Shown piece after piece: positions 51,977-63,329 of a stretch of DNA of 64,000 nucleotides (positions are counted from its first letter, which is position 1; the number at the start of each line of letters is the position of its first letter). Below the pieces are notes generated by a model. The model saw only the letters and a list, made by a program, of their open reading frames with translations. It did no database searches and was not told the origin of the DNA. The stretch is from contig JAAEAF010014557.1 of assembly GCA_011037195.1 (NCBI GenBank), forward strand, positions 62,001 to 126,000, in the 5' to 3' direction. Source of the DNA: Triatoma infestans (lineage: Eukaryota > Arthropoda > Insecta > Hemiptera > Reduviidae). A program made the translations under genes and the position numbers.

Positions 51977-52410
51977 ATATGTACTTTCTCTCACTGCTAT
52001 AAGAGGAAGTATTGCGTCGATGTCAAATAAGTTGAGTTTCACACGGAAAAAAAACATGGTATCAAATCTTCAGATGATGAAAAAAGTGATTTTAGCGAAT
52101 GGTCTGTGTTTGTATCTTTGTGTGTCTTTTAACAGAATATCTCAAAAACGAAAGGTTGCAGGAAGCTCAAACTTGTTATTCCGTTTAGGCACTACCACTG
52201 CATCAGATATGAAGATTTCCGTGCAAAATCCATCTACCGGAAGTGCGACTTTACTGAATTTTATTTTTTTAATTTTTTCGTGATTTTCTCGAAAACAGTT
52301 CTATCGATTTTCTTTAAAGTTCGTATAGTATCAACACCCACATGTGAAATCACTTTTATTTTCCTGGGAAAATTTATTATTGGGGGTTTCTGGGGAACAG
52401 TAGCGTTATG
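51977..52410 (-). mobile_element. Dispersed inverted-repeat family, long fragment
   Basis: Reverse-orientation body from TAAGAGGAAGTATTG with CGAAAGGTTGCAGGAAGCTC, CATCTACCGGAAGTGCGACT and GTTATGCTTT. It is cut at 52410 by the solo LTR and resumes at about 52785 (CTAAAATACCACATCGGTA). Confidence 0.6.
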
Positions 52411-52414
52411 CTTT

Positions 52415-52780
52415 TGTAATGGGATCCGAATCATTATAGATTCATAGGATCCAAAGAGCGGAGAATCACATAAAATGAATCAATCCCCACCTAGGCCAGA
52501 CAAGAAAAGGACGGACAGTTCGGTTCATCTCAATAGATCGTTCAGCAGTACAGTTCAGAACAGTTTACGGCCAGTTTAAAACCAGTCAGCAATCTACCTA
52601 TTACTTTCTCTTCACTTAGCCACTCTGTCTCTTTATATTTCTGTCGCTACCTAACATCTATTTTACTGTAAAGTCTTGCTTTTTGTGAGTTTTTCCATTA
52701 CACAGTGTTCAACATATATTCTAGTTTATTTCTCTAAAATCCATTTTCTCTAATTCTCTCTCTTTCTCACAATCATTATC
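52415..52780 (+). mobile_element. Solo LTR with 4 bp target duplication
   Basis: Begins TGTAATGGGATCC and ends CAATCATTATC, between CTTT at 52411-52414 and CTTT at 52781-52784. The host sequence, a dispersed-repeat copy, reads through when the block is removed (GTTATG-CTTT-CGTCTAAAATACC). It is similar to 9876-10235. No coding part remains, as after LTR-LTR recombination. A 4 bp duplication suits Ty3/gypsy-type elements. Confidence 0.7.
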
Positions 52781-53249
52781 CTTTCGTCTAAAATACCACA
52801 TCGGTATAATATTTTTGAAAGCATTGATTTAAGAGGAGGTATTTGATGTCTGTCAGTTAGATTAAATTTAAATTTGTACATGCTTTTTCGGTTTCAACAT
52901 AAAACATTCCATATAAGGCCACTCAGGTATAGAAATAAAATCCCCTCTACCATTTTTAGCCTAAACTAAACGGTTGCTATTTTAAAGAAAATTTCTTAAT
53001 AAAATTTATTATATATTTATTCATTTGCTATACAGCGTTAGCCTTGAGAAAAGAGTTTGCCCAGAGCAAAGAAAGAGCCAATATTAAATATAAACATACC
53101 AGTTCTAATCATAGAGACACAATGATAGGTACAAACAAAAATCTTTTTATTCTTCACAGCAACTAGCCTCAATTATAAAGAAAATAAACAAAAATAAAAT
53201 AAGAAAATCTCAATAATAAATAGTAAATAAAATATAAATAAAGAAAAGT

Positions 53250-54925
53250 GAAAGATTAGCACATCGTAAAACAGAAAATTCGTTTCATATTACAATAACA
53301 AATTCGTAAACATATATTAAATATTCTGTCATATATACAATAACAAATTCGTAAACATATATTAAATATTCTGTAATATTATTCGCCAAGTATAAAGCTT
53401 CTTATCATAACGGCTTGTTTACAATAATTATAAATGGAATTAATTTGGTGAATGGTGTTAATTGAAAATAAGACTTCGGAACAATCTTTATCATGCATAG
53501 ATAGATCAATATTGTTAAAATGATGTTCCCTCAATGGTTGTAAAAATTTACATTCACAGAGAAAGTGTAAAATAGAATCGGCAACATCTAGTTTATAAGT
53601 TAAACACATTTGAATCAAAATCATAAAACGAATTATTTATATACAAACGACATCGTGCTAACCTACCAAGTCTAAGCTGACTGATTATTCTTATTTTCTT
53701 AACACTAGTATTGCTGTCCAAATAAAACTCTCCAGGCCTAAAATTACATATCAATCTATAAAACGGATTATATTTACTATTTATGACACTCTATATCTTC
53801 ACACATAAGCTTATTAATACATTTATCAATAATATTATTTTTCTCTTGCTTCAGAAGTAAAGGATCCTGAATTGAAAAGTTAACCAAACAGCCTAAAAAT
53901 GTCAGCATTTTTCGAATAAAAGAAATAAAATTGTATGGTTTATTTTGATCACTATCATGTGTTCACCTTGTACTAATTTGTAAAAAGTTTTAGGTAAACG
54001 TGACGCATCCATTGAATAATTTAATTTAAAAGAGAAAGCACTCGCCGTAAATACCGTGACTCTAACTGGAGAGTTGACCCAAATGCTAACAGTAACCAAG
54101 GAGTTGGGCAATGGTTTTTAGGCAAATTATAGATACTTTTTATAACATTGTAGGTGCCCAGACTAAGTTCAAGTAGTTTAACTCCAAATTTTCTGAAGAA
54201 TATAACAGGGTCGTTTAATAACAATTAAGAACTTTTTCCTGGACTCATGATTAACAGCTAGTGAGTTTAACTAGATGCTTTTCACTTTATTGATAGCAAG
54301 CCTTCCTACAGATGTAAAATGCTTTGAGCCGACCTTGAAAAACTTACCTGTGGCTGACCCCTACAATATTGAAAAGAGTTAACGATATCAATTAGTTTTT
54401 TTGCTGAAAATGACTTACGAAGTTTCCTTTGTTTAGTATACGTCCCGAAAAATAAACTATCTTAGTTTTTTAGATGTTTGAACGATAAGTCCATTTAAAT
54501 TACATACTGTTCAACAAAATAACTTAATTTTTCATAAGATCAGGTATGAACTGGCAAAAATACACTATCGTCAGCAATAGGCCACAAAAGACGTTTATTG
54601 CCCCTTTCATCTGTGATAGAGGGGCCTGCATCTCTGGCAGTAAAAAAAAAGAAATTAAATCGGATCTAAAAAGATTGCCCAAAATCAGTGTGGGAAAGAG
54701 GTTCCCCTTGTAAACACCCGTGTTTACATGTATTTCGTCCGTACAATATGAATATTAGAACCTGCCAGTTTAGCGTTACGTAAAGGAAACTTTTAATATA
54801 TTAATTGTCTTTAAACCACACACCTAATTTTAATAATTTTTGACCAGAGCAGATTGGTAAATATAGAATCAAAGCCCTTAGTAAAGTCACTAACAAAGCA
54901 AAGAAGGAGTGCCTTTATTTAGTTT
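53250..54925 (-). mobile_element. Decayed LINE, reverse transcriptase to C-terminus
   Basis: Minus-strand remnants: FVSDFTKGFDSIF near 54880, LRNAKLAG..NIHI, and the RT active-site region as IADDSVFLPV near 54565 (usual Y/FADD). The C-terminus is at 53379-53624 with ADSILHFLCECKFLQPL. A 45 bp direct tandem duplication lies in the 3' UTR at about 53291-53380. 5'-truncated and inactive. Confidence 0.75.
53291..53380. repeat. 45 bp tandem duplication
   Basis: The sequence beginning TACAATAACAAATTCGTAAA occurs at 53291 and again at 53336, followed both times by the same CATATATTAAATATTCTGT. It is in the 3' UTR of a LINE. Confidence 0.8.
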
Positions 54926-54929
54926 AATA

Positions 54930-57900
54930 TTAGTTATTTTTTACATCTTTTTCATCAGTTGACATCAGGGGAGTTGGCCTGTGCGTATGATACAAAAGTA
55001 CACAAAAACAAAAATAAAAATAAATAACAGTAAATAAAAATCAAAAAAAAGACAAGTGAAAAAGTAAAAAGAGACTAATTTAGTAAACATAAGACACACA
55101 GCTACATACTAACACTACTAAAACACAAGAGAATCTGATATAAATCAGAAATCAGAATCCTTTGATATGAACTAAATTTGAAAGTAATTTAAGAACATTA
55201 AAATAAATGAAATATATCGAAAGTACAATAGTAAAATATATAACTAAAAATGTTTCTAATCATATGAAATAAAATAAACTTAAATTAAAAGTTTCCTTAT
55301 TTTAAAAGCACAATGCAATAAAGATTAATATCAATTAATTTATTTAAGTGATCTGGCTCGGAAAAAGTGAGTAGTATAATAAATGCTTTCATATGTGTTC
55401 TCAAAAAAATTGGAGATTTATTTGTTTATAAATTTATTTTTAAATTACTGAATGCCTGGGGCAAATGGCAATAAATTGGCTAAATCATCTATTTCCTTCA
55501 AACAACAAAATTTGCAAGTGTTACTACTATCAAATTTATAGTTTTTTTTAATTTAGGCGCGCCAACATCTATGGTCATTGGGCCCCGGAGCCTTCTCACC
55601 GTGCACTGGAGTGAGTCGTCCGGACAGGTGTTCTCTCTTGTTACAGACACACTGTCCATCACCGGACAGTGAGCTGTAGAGGCTCCCTAGGAAGAAAAAA
55701 GCTAAGGGTAGCACAGGCTAGATTCGAACCCGGGTCCTCCGTGTGGGAGTCCCAGTAACGCTAACCACTTAGCTAAATCCCCTTCCTTCAAATTTATAGT
55801 TGTATTTGTTTAAATAAATAGAGCAATTTTTATTACTGGCTAATCGTAATTGTGATAACAGTCTCAGTTTGTTAATGTGAACATTAAAATTAAAATAGAA
55901 TTCACCAGAATTTAGACTACTAATATTTCTGTATATCACACTATAGCGACTATTTAATGCATTATCAATATCTCTACAGAATAGATTATTTTTAAAGGAC
56001 TCTAACAGATTTGTATAATTATCTTTTTAATTAATTGTATTTCTTGAGACTTCCAAATATGATCTGCACCAATTGGGCTTAGGTATTTTTGAAGTTCCAA
56101 GACACAGTTAGTTGGCATCCTGTAGTTGCTCAAATCCAATAATCTACTATAATATAACATAGGGAAACGGGATTCCGACATTTCGAGTAGAGATTGCCAC
56201 CAATTTAATATTCTCTTAAATATCTTAAATTGTGAGTGAAACCTATCCGTTTCAAGCCTAACAAAGGCATCAGGAGTACATTTTGGAATTGTAATAGAAG
56301 CTTTAAAAATCTCAGTTGCCCTCTTTCTATAATATGGCTGTAAGTAGATCCCCAAATTTTTGACAAATATAGTGACACGCTTTCTGCTATTGAATCATAA
56401 ATATTTATTTTAGTATTCCAGTTATCACTTTTACTAGAACTCAGTAAAGAAATAATCATAGAAGCATTGGTATACAGGTTCATTATTAATTTTAAGAATT
56501 TGGACTTAAGCCGAAATTGTAGAGCTTATGATTTACAGAATCAAAAGCTCTCCTGTAATCCACAAAAACTGCAAAGATGTTGCTTCTCTTCAACCGTAGG
56601 CAAATATTCAAGACTGATGACAGAGTAAAGACACAATCCCGACATCCTTTCCGAAAATCCTTTCCGACCTTTCCGAAAATCCATTTGTTCTTCGGGTATG
56701 AAATTTTTTAAGTCTAACCACATGGAAAGCCTACTGTAATGAATATTTGTGAACATTTTTGTGATATTGTTCACATTTTTGTGAGATTGAAAGGATCAAG
56801 AGGGTCCCCTTTTTTGTGAATTAGCCTCATCTTAATTAATGACCATGATTTAGGAATGAGTTCATATTTAAATAACCGGTTAAATAAATTTAACAGAAAT
56901 TCCATGAAGAATTAAGAGATTTAAAGCACTCATTCGGATCACTGTCGGAACCCGCAGCTTTATTCAGCTTGCTGTTTTTAATACTTTGCAAAAGCTCTTC
57001 CATTGTTATATCAGCGTCTAGCAAGGGATCAAACTGACCGAAAATAAATTCATTTTTCAATTTAGGTGGTAAGATAGATTTATAAAATTTTTCCCATTCC
57101 TGGATTTTAATTTGGTTCAGACAATACACTTTAGATCTAAATTTATTCAGAGCTGCCCAGAATTCACTTGGATTTTTCACGTTCCTTAATGCAACTCTTA
57201 CATTATCAAAATAAATTGCTTTATTGTTTTGAATTAAACTTTTATATTTTTTTTAAGTTTACAATAATCATTTAGGGTATCCACATTAAATCCATTTTTC
57301 TTACATAAAACAAGTTGAGATTTAATCTTTTTCTTTGCCAACAGACAGTTTATGATCATACCAAGGTTTATTGTTGATACCCTTAATTTTATCATTTATT
57401 CTTAATTTTTTACTAAAAAGAAGTCCAGATTCTGTCATAAATTTATGCATGTTAGAAACAAAATATTCGTAGCTCAAATTTGGATCTATAAAATTGGGAT
57501 CAGAAATGTTAAATTCATTTAGTGAAGATTTAAATTTTCCTGAAGTATCATTATTTCTTTTTAGGCAGCTGATATATTGGTTAGCTTTGGGAATACTATC
57601 AGAATGGCGCGATTTAGAAAGAGGAGATATTACTGAAACATACAAAGATTGTGATCCGTATAATGAGAGTTATTTAATACTGTAAAGTTACAGATAAATG
57701 GGGCTAAACTCATGTTAGACCAAACAAGATCAACAACACTACAGCCATTTATATCAACATAGGTAAATTCCCCTTTATCATCCCCACTTATACGACCGTT
57801 ACAAACGATGTATCCAAACTGTTCCATGATATCAACTAGAAGAGTACCTCTTTTGTTAGTAGTAGAATCTTGGGAATTTCTACATCCTTCAAAACAAGTG

Positions 57901-59450
57901 TTTTCAAATATTTCCTCATCAACATTGGATATTTCCTCAATTCAAAAACAAATAATATAAATCCTCATGGAAACAATCAATAATATTAATATCAGGTAAA
58001 GAAGGTTTCCAATATACCAAACCGATAATAAAATTGATACTACCAAAACTAAATCGCAAACATAAAAAATAACCTTTACAAATGTCTATACATACATTAT
58101 TAAATAAATTTTTCTTTAAGAAAATAATCAAACCTCCAGATGCTCTACCTTTCTTATGTGATTTTTGAGCTTTTGATGAAAAACAATCATAGTTAATCAA
58201 AAATTTCATCACTATGAAGCCAGGTCTCACAAGACAGTATATCAAGACTTTGTAGTCTTACAATTTCATCATTCAATAAATTATACAAACATCTGTAACG
58301 TCTAATATTCCAAAAACCAAACTTAACATAATCACAAGATCCAAAAGAATTCGAACAAGTATCATTTAAGGTTATTTTGGCTTCTTGAATAAAAAATCAG
58401 CGATAGTAGAGGAAGGCGGAAGTATTCGACGAGATCTTTTCCTCTTGGAGCTGGTAGACTTGAGTGAAGAATCAGAATCACAAATTTCCTGGTTGTCTTC
58501 ATCAGAGGTATTGTCCAGTACTGCAGGCTTTGATGGTGGCCTCAAAAACAACAAATCCTCTTTGCAGCGAATTACTTTAGGCTTATCATTAATGTTTTGC
58601 TTGACTAATACTATACCATTTTTATGCCAGATTGTAATAGTCCTTGGGTCTTTAGGACTCTTACTTCTTTAAATAATCTGAAGGTAAATGATGTGAGAAG
58701 TTCGTTAGCATAAATATTTTGACCCATTTCAGAGGTAATTTTTTCTCTATTATTTTTGGAATTGATGATAAATTTATTTTTTACTGAAGTATACACAAAT
58801 TTTATAATGATGGAAAGAATATTTTGACGCCCAAACTTACGTCAATCCATGATTTCTGGTTTCATATCAATATTTATTACATTTGCAATTCTCTTGAGAA
58901 TATCATAAAGATCTTCATCTTCATTTTCATTTAGAGGAATATTGTCAATTTTGACAAAATTCTGATAAGAAGTTTGGAAGCATTGTAAAATTTCTTTATT
59001 TAAATTATTGATTTGGTCTTTTAAAAATGTGTTTTCCTTTATTAATAATGAAATTTTATTTTTCCATACCTCGAGCTCTTTTTCTAAATTATCTGATAAT
59101 TTTTTTAAAATCTGTTTTAATTTTTTTTAAATCCGTGGGTAAAGCTGTTTGCTCCTTTCTAACAGCAGTGATATCAGTAGCGAGAGAATCAAGTTTGGCA
59201 ATAATAAGATTATTGATATCAGTTGCCCCACTACCACTTATCTTTTGGTCCCCACTATTGCCGCTGGCAGTCACTTTGTCAAACGGCATGGTACAAAGAT
59301 CGCGCAAAATGTACTGACAAACTCACAGCACACCGTGACGTATATATGTCTTCTCTATCCCCTCCAAGCTCACATATACTGTTCTATTGAAGAAAATCTA
59401 TTAAAACTTTAATTATTTTTTCACTAATAACGGAGAAACTACTCGGTGGA
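54930..59450 (-). mobile_element. Large decayed LINE, nearly full-length
   Basis: From right to left: ORF1 start with MRDLCTMPFDKV and a coiled coil (59089-59307); an ORF1 C-terminal basic region near 58380-58554 (SSKRKRSRR); endonuclease remnants (58245-57630: KGRASGGLIIFLKK; CNGRISGDDKGEFTYV; HYTDHNLC); a linker with NNKPWYD; then RT remnants (57180-56541: NKAAGSDSDPNECF; FIPEEQMDFRKG). A C-terminal region extends to about 55440. A SINE (55544-55787) is inserted in it. Multiple stops; RT palm motif not seen intact. Confidence 0.82.
55544..55787 (-). mobile_element. tRNA-derived SINE inside a LINE
   Basis: TCAAATTTATAGTT flanks it at 55530-55543 and 55788-55801. Minus-strand A-box-like TTTAGCTAAGTGGTTAGC, B-box GGTTCGAATCT, the usual body and a T-rich/A-rich end. 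It is younger than the LINE it interrupts. Confidence 0.9.
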
Positions 59451-59479
59451 AACTTTTTAAACTTCATCACGGTTTTTAT

Positions 59480-60420
59480 AAAGTTAATATTCATACCCCT
59501 GAGAAAATTCACTCTTTAAATCCGTTTTAAACCTTGAAAATTTTGTATTAAACACAGACACGATCTTACTATGCCAAACCACAGAACCAAACTCCATTTA
59601 TTTTATTATTAATGAGTGACGAAATACAAAACAAATTATCCTGGCATCCTCTACCTGCATTTTCTGCCCAGTTAGTAAGCCTGTATGATAAAATTGATGT
59701 AAACAATTTGGGCAAGCTATTCAAATAAGGCAATTCCCTTATAATTAGAAGGGTTAGAACGATCATCTTTTTTGTGAAGCATCTTCAAATCAATGAGTGA
59801 CCAGGATGCAGGGACTGCTTCTTTTTCTAAAATATTAAATAAATTTAGAATATAATGTTGCCAGGAAGCGGGCAAGTTGCAATAAAACTCGTAAGTTACT
59901 CTATCTCTACCTGAAGTTTTATCTGGTTTGCACTTGGACATAACTAATTGTAATTCCGAAATATCAAAGGTGCGTTCTAGTTCATAATTGGTACACAGTA
60001 CATAAGTAAGATGGATACCGTAAAACATTTATTTTTAAAGGCGGGTAAAAATCATTAAAATATTGGGACCTCATATCACGATTAATGTACGAAGTTGGCC
60101 ACTTTTTAAAAACACTATCACGAACCGCTGACCAGAACTGTTTTGAATTCTTAACGTGGATATCTTTTCAATTTTTAGTTTAATTATTTCCTTTTTTTTT
60201 TACTCTTTATTAAATTACGATATAACTTGCGCTGATTTACAAATTCCAAAAACAAAATAATAGATTTAGACTTTCTCCATTGGCACAAAATCATTTTTTG
60301 GACAAAATTAACTCTATTTTTAGGAACATAAACCATATTGAGGTCATTTGCAGCTTGAAATATTGCAATTATTAAGATTTTTATACAATTCTTCAGAAAC
60401 ACTACTGTTCAGGAAGTGAA
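59480..60420 (-). pseudogene. LINE reverse transcriptase fragment
   Basis: Minus-strand frames carry the RT finger region: CKPDKTSGRDRVTYEFYCNL, PASWSLIDLKMLHKKDD and NPSNYKGIALFE, then LPKLFTSILSYRL. The linker region before the RT lies at 60184-60402. It breaks off before the palm motif. Its sequence is closest to the LINE at 17165 (DRVTYEFY shared). Confidence 0.78.
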
Positions 60421-60429
60421 CAGGGTAAT

Positions 60430-60640
60430 TTTCATTTTATTTTAATCAGTTTTAACAATTACAACACCGAGCGTCAGCGCCTTCAAAGAAGCCAACGCTG
60501 CGGCCGGCAAGAAGCCTGGCTACAGTTAAGGGTTTTACAGCCAATCAGCTTCCGTTCCCCACCACTACACAGGGCTACTACGGCCCTACTACGTACAAGT
60601 GTTAGTGTGCGATAATCTCTGGCCAGAGAACATACTCAAA
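60430..60640. other. GC-richer junction before BEL/Pao element
   Basis: About 210 bp of locally GC-rich sequence (GCCAACGCTGCGGCCGGCAA near 60490) that differs from both neighbours. It could be the element's leader or LTR end. No LTR boundary or primer-binding site is clear. Confidence 0.3.
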
Positions 60641-60659
60641 TTTTTACTACGTCTTAGTA

Positions 60660-61715
60660 CAATCATCTCTAAATCAGAGTGCTTCTAGATCAAAGATTTC
60701 TGTGCCTAAATTAGTGGATTGCTGCCCGAGTGGCCCAAGTTTAAAACAGCTCTTTCTCTCCATGGTGCACAATAATTCGGAACTTTCTGTTATTGAAAAA
60801 TATTATTATCTCGCAGACGCTCTTGAGGGAGAAGCTAAATCTGTCATTGCTACCTATATGGTAGACGAGCAAAATTACATACCAGCTTGGAAGGCCTTCT
60901 TAGCCACTACGATGATAAGCGTGTTTTAGCAGCCTCTTTATAAATAAGGTGCTGGATTTTCCTCTTCAGGGTGGACCTTGTACACTGTCGTCACTTCAGT
61001 CTTTTATTAGAATAGTTGGGGAAAACGTTACTGCTTTCAAAAACATCAAAATTGAAAATGAAGTCGATTTTTTGCTTCTAACCCTAGCTTTAAGAAAGTT
61101 GGACTCTGAAACCCAAAGGCAATTTGAAACACAGTATGTAGACTCTTGGCCGTCTTTTAAAGAACTAATTGACTGTGCGAGGAAAATGCAAAGTTCTTAA
61201 GATTACTAAACCGATGCCTAGCGAATTGCCAAAGGGCACTCATTTCTCCAAGTTAGCTAGTAAATCACGAATCCTTACAACAGCTGCGAGTTCCCTTCCC
61301 GTCCCGAACGTCATCTGGCAAAAATATTTTGTGCTCTTGTCGTCAACAACACCATCTCTATGAATGCTCCTTTTTTCGGGGTAAATCCCCTGTAAATCGT
61401 AAGCGGTTTCTCAAGGGAAAAAACGTTTGTTTTAATTGCTTAAGGCCTGGACATTACGTTTCAGACTGCACCTCCAACAGTAGATGCCGAATGTGCAAGT
61501 CTAAACACCGCACCTTGTTACATGACTCTTTACAAGACGCTCTTCGAAAAGGCCAAGACACTCCACAACAAACGAGCCCTCCAAAGAGTAACTCCACACT
61601 TACTCAGCCACCCAATGGTTCTAATCACCTAGTGGAAAGCACACTCATTGCAAGTGTTACAGGTCCTGCACAAGTACTCTTAGGCACGGCAGAATTAACT
61701 TGTTCCAGATTCTGA
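60660..61715 (+). pseudogene. BEL/Pao gag (broken)
   Basis: Frames 60702-60929, 60949-61200 and 61329-61715 form a Pao gag. The core reads ELSVIEKYYYLADALEGEAK, then NYIPAWKAFLA. Next come EVDFLLLTLALRKLD and QFETQY, and a zinc knuckle CFNCLRPGHYVSDC (C-x2-C-x4-H-x4-C) near 61430. A second CRMCKSKH...H motif follows. At least two frameshifts. Confidence 0.82.
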
Positions 61716-61737
61716 AGGAATACTGCAACCAACTAGG

Positions 61738-62160
61738 TTGCTAACTGTAACTAGACTTCTGATTGACTATGGATCTCAGTTTTCTCTTATTACTGTTGCA
61801 TGTGCTAGACGATTGGGTTTTTCGTGGCAGGCGACTAAACATAATCTTATAACAGCTGGGCAGAATCCCATGCCTAGAGTAAGGGGACAATTGCGTTGTC
61901 TGCTCCAGTCCAGGGTGCATTCAGAACAGAAGATTGACGCCCAACCTTTAGTTGTTCAAACCATCACTGGTGAACTTCCTATTGCTCCTCTTAGTGCACA
62001 GTTAGCTAATCAGCTACCAACTCACTCACTGGCAGATCCACTCTTTTGGAAGCCCAGGCCTATTGAGTTCCTTCTCGAGAATGACCTTTTCATGAAAGTC
62101 ATCACAGGTGCCCCGAAATCACTTAGTGGTGATTGTGGTTCCTTGTCAACAGTTTTTTGA
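61738..62160 (+). pseudogene. BEL/Pao aspartic protease region
   Basis: RLLIDYGSQFSLI is the protease motif; the usual DSGS is DYGS here, so the second position is altered. CARRLGF follows. The frame continues through the linker to a stop at 62158-62160. Confidence 0.75.
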
Positions 62161-63320
62161 TTGATTTTAATGGGCAACAGTGGTACATCCTCCCTTACCA
62201 GCGGTTTGTCCTCCTGCCTTTGCCTCACCGGAAGTCCCATTTCCGCTGAGCTTATTACTCGGTTTTGGGAAATAGAAGAGGTCTCCTCCGATCTTAGCGG
62301 CCTTCTTGACGACCCTTGTGAGGAGTATTTTCTACAAACTCACTACAGAGACGAATCAGGACGTTATGTAGTCTCACTTTCGTTTAAGGAATCACCCGGC
62401 GATCTAAGTCAATCAGCTGCATTGGCTTTGTCCCGCTTCCATGCTTCAAAAGAATCCAGTCATCAAGAGCAAATATATAGACTTCATGGAGGAATACGAG
62501 AATTTAGGACATATGGCTCCTACTTTGAAACCTTCCGCTTTTGTTATACCACATCATTTGTGTTCAAGTCCTGATTCAAAGATTCGTGTGGTTTTCGATG
62601 CGTCAGTGAGCACTCCTACAGGTTCTCTAAATAGCGAATTGCACGTAGGCAGGAAGTTACAGTTGGATATCTGTGACATCATCCTTAACTTTCGGCGACA
62701 CGCGGTTGCAGTCACCGCAGATTTGGTTAAAATGTATCGCCAGATTCTTATGAACCCAATGGATAGAAAATATCAACATATATTTTGGCGTGCAACCCCT
62801 TCAGAACCCTTACAAACTTATGAGCTCAGAACAGTAACTTACGGAACTGCACCCGCTCCCTTTGCAGCATTAAGAACTATTCATCAGCTAATCAAAGATG
62901 AAGGCCAATTCTATCCGTTGGTAGCACGCGTCCTTCATAGATGATATCTATGTCGATGACATCGTATCTGGGGGCTCATACATCAGAAGAGGCACTTAAA
63001 ATGAAAGATCAGTTGATTGAATTGCTCGGGAAGGGTCAGTTCCAAATACATAAGTGGAGCAGCAATGATAGAGAATTCATGATATTAATGAATTGGGTCA
63101 GTTACCTCTAGAACCTAAAGAAACTTGCGTCACTAAAATATTAGGAATGTCCTGGGACCCGGTCGAGGACAAGCTGTTGTTTAAAGTAATCCCGTGTGCC
63201 CACGAGTTACTAAGAGAGGCATTCTTTCCTCCATCGCTCTATGCAGGTCCTTTTTCTATCAGGCAAAGTAGTCGCCGCAATTCCTCTGTCGTGAACGCTT
63301 ATTGCAAGCTGTCCATTTAG
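62161..63320 (+). pseudogene. BEL/Pao reverse transcriptase (broken)
   Basis: Frames 62161-62574, 62441-62944 and 63093-63320. They show LITRFWEIEEV before the RT, then KIRVVFDASV, SLNSELHVGRKLQLDICDII, VTADLVKMYRQI, a degenerate TYGTAPAPFAAL and, after a shift, the catalytic YVDDIVSGG at 62949-62975. TKILGMSWDPVEDKL marks the connection domain. Confidence 0.83.
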
Positions 63321-63329
63321 AATTTGTGT

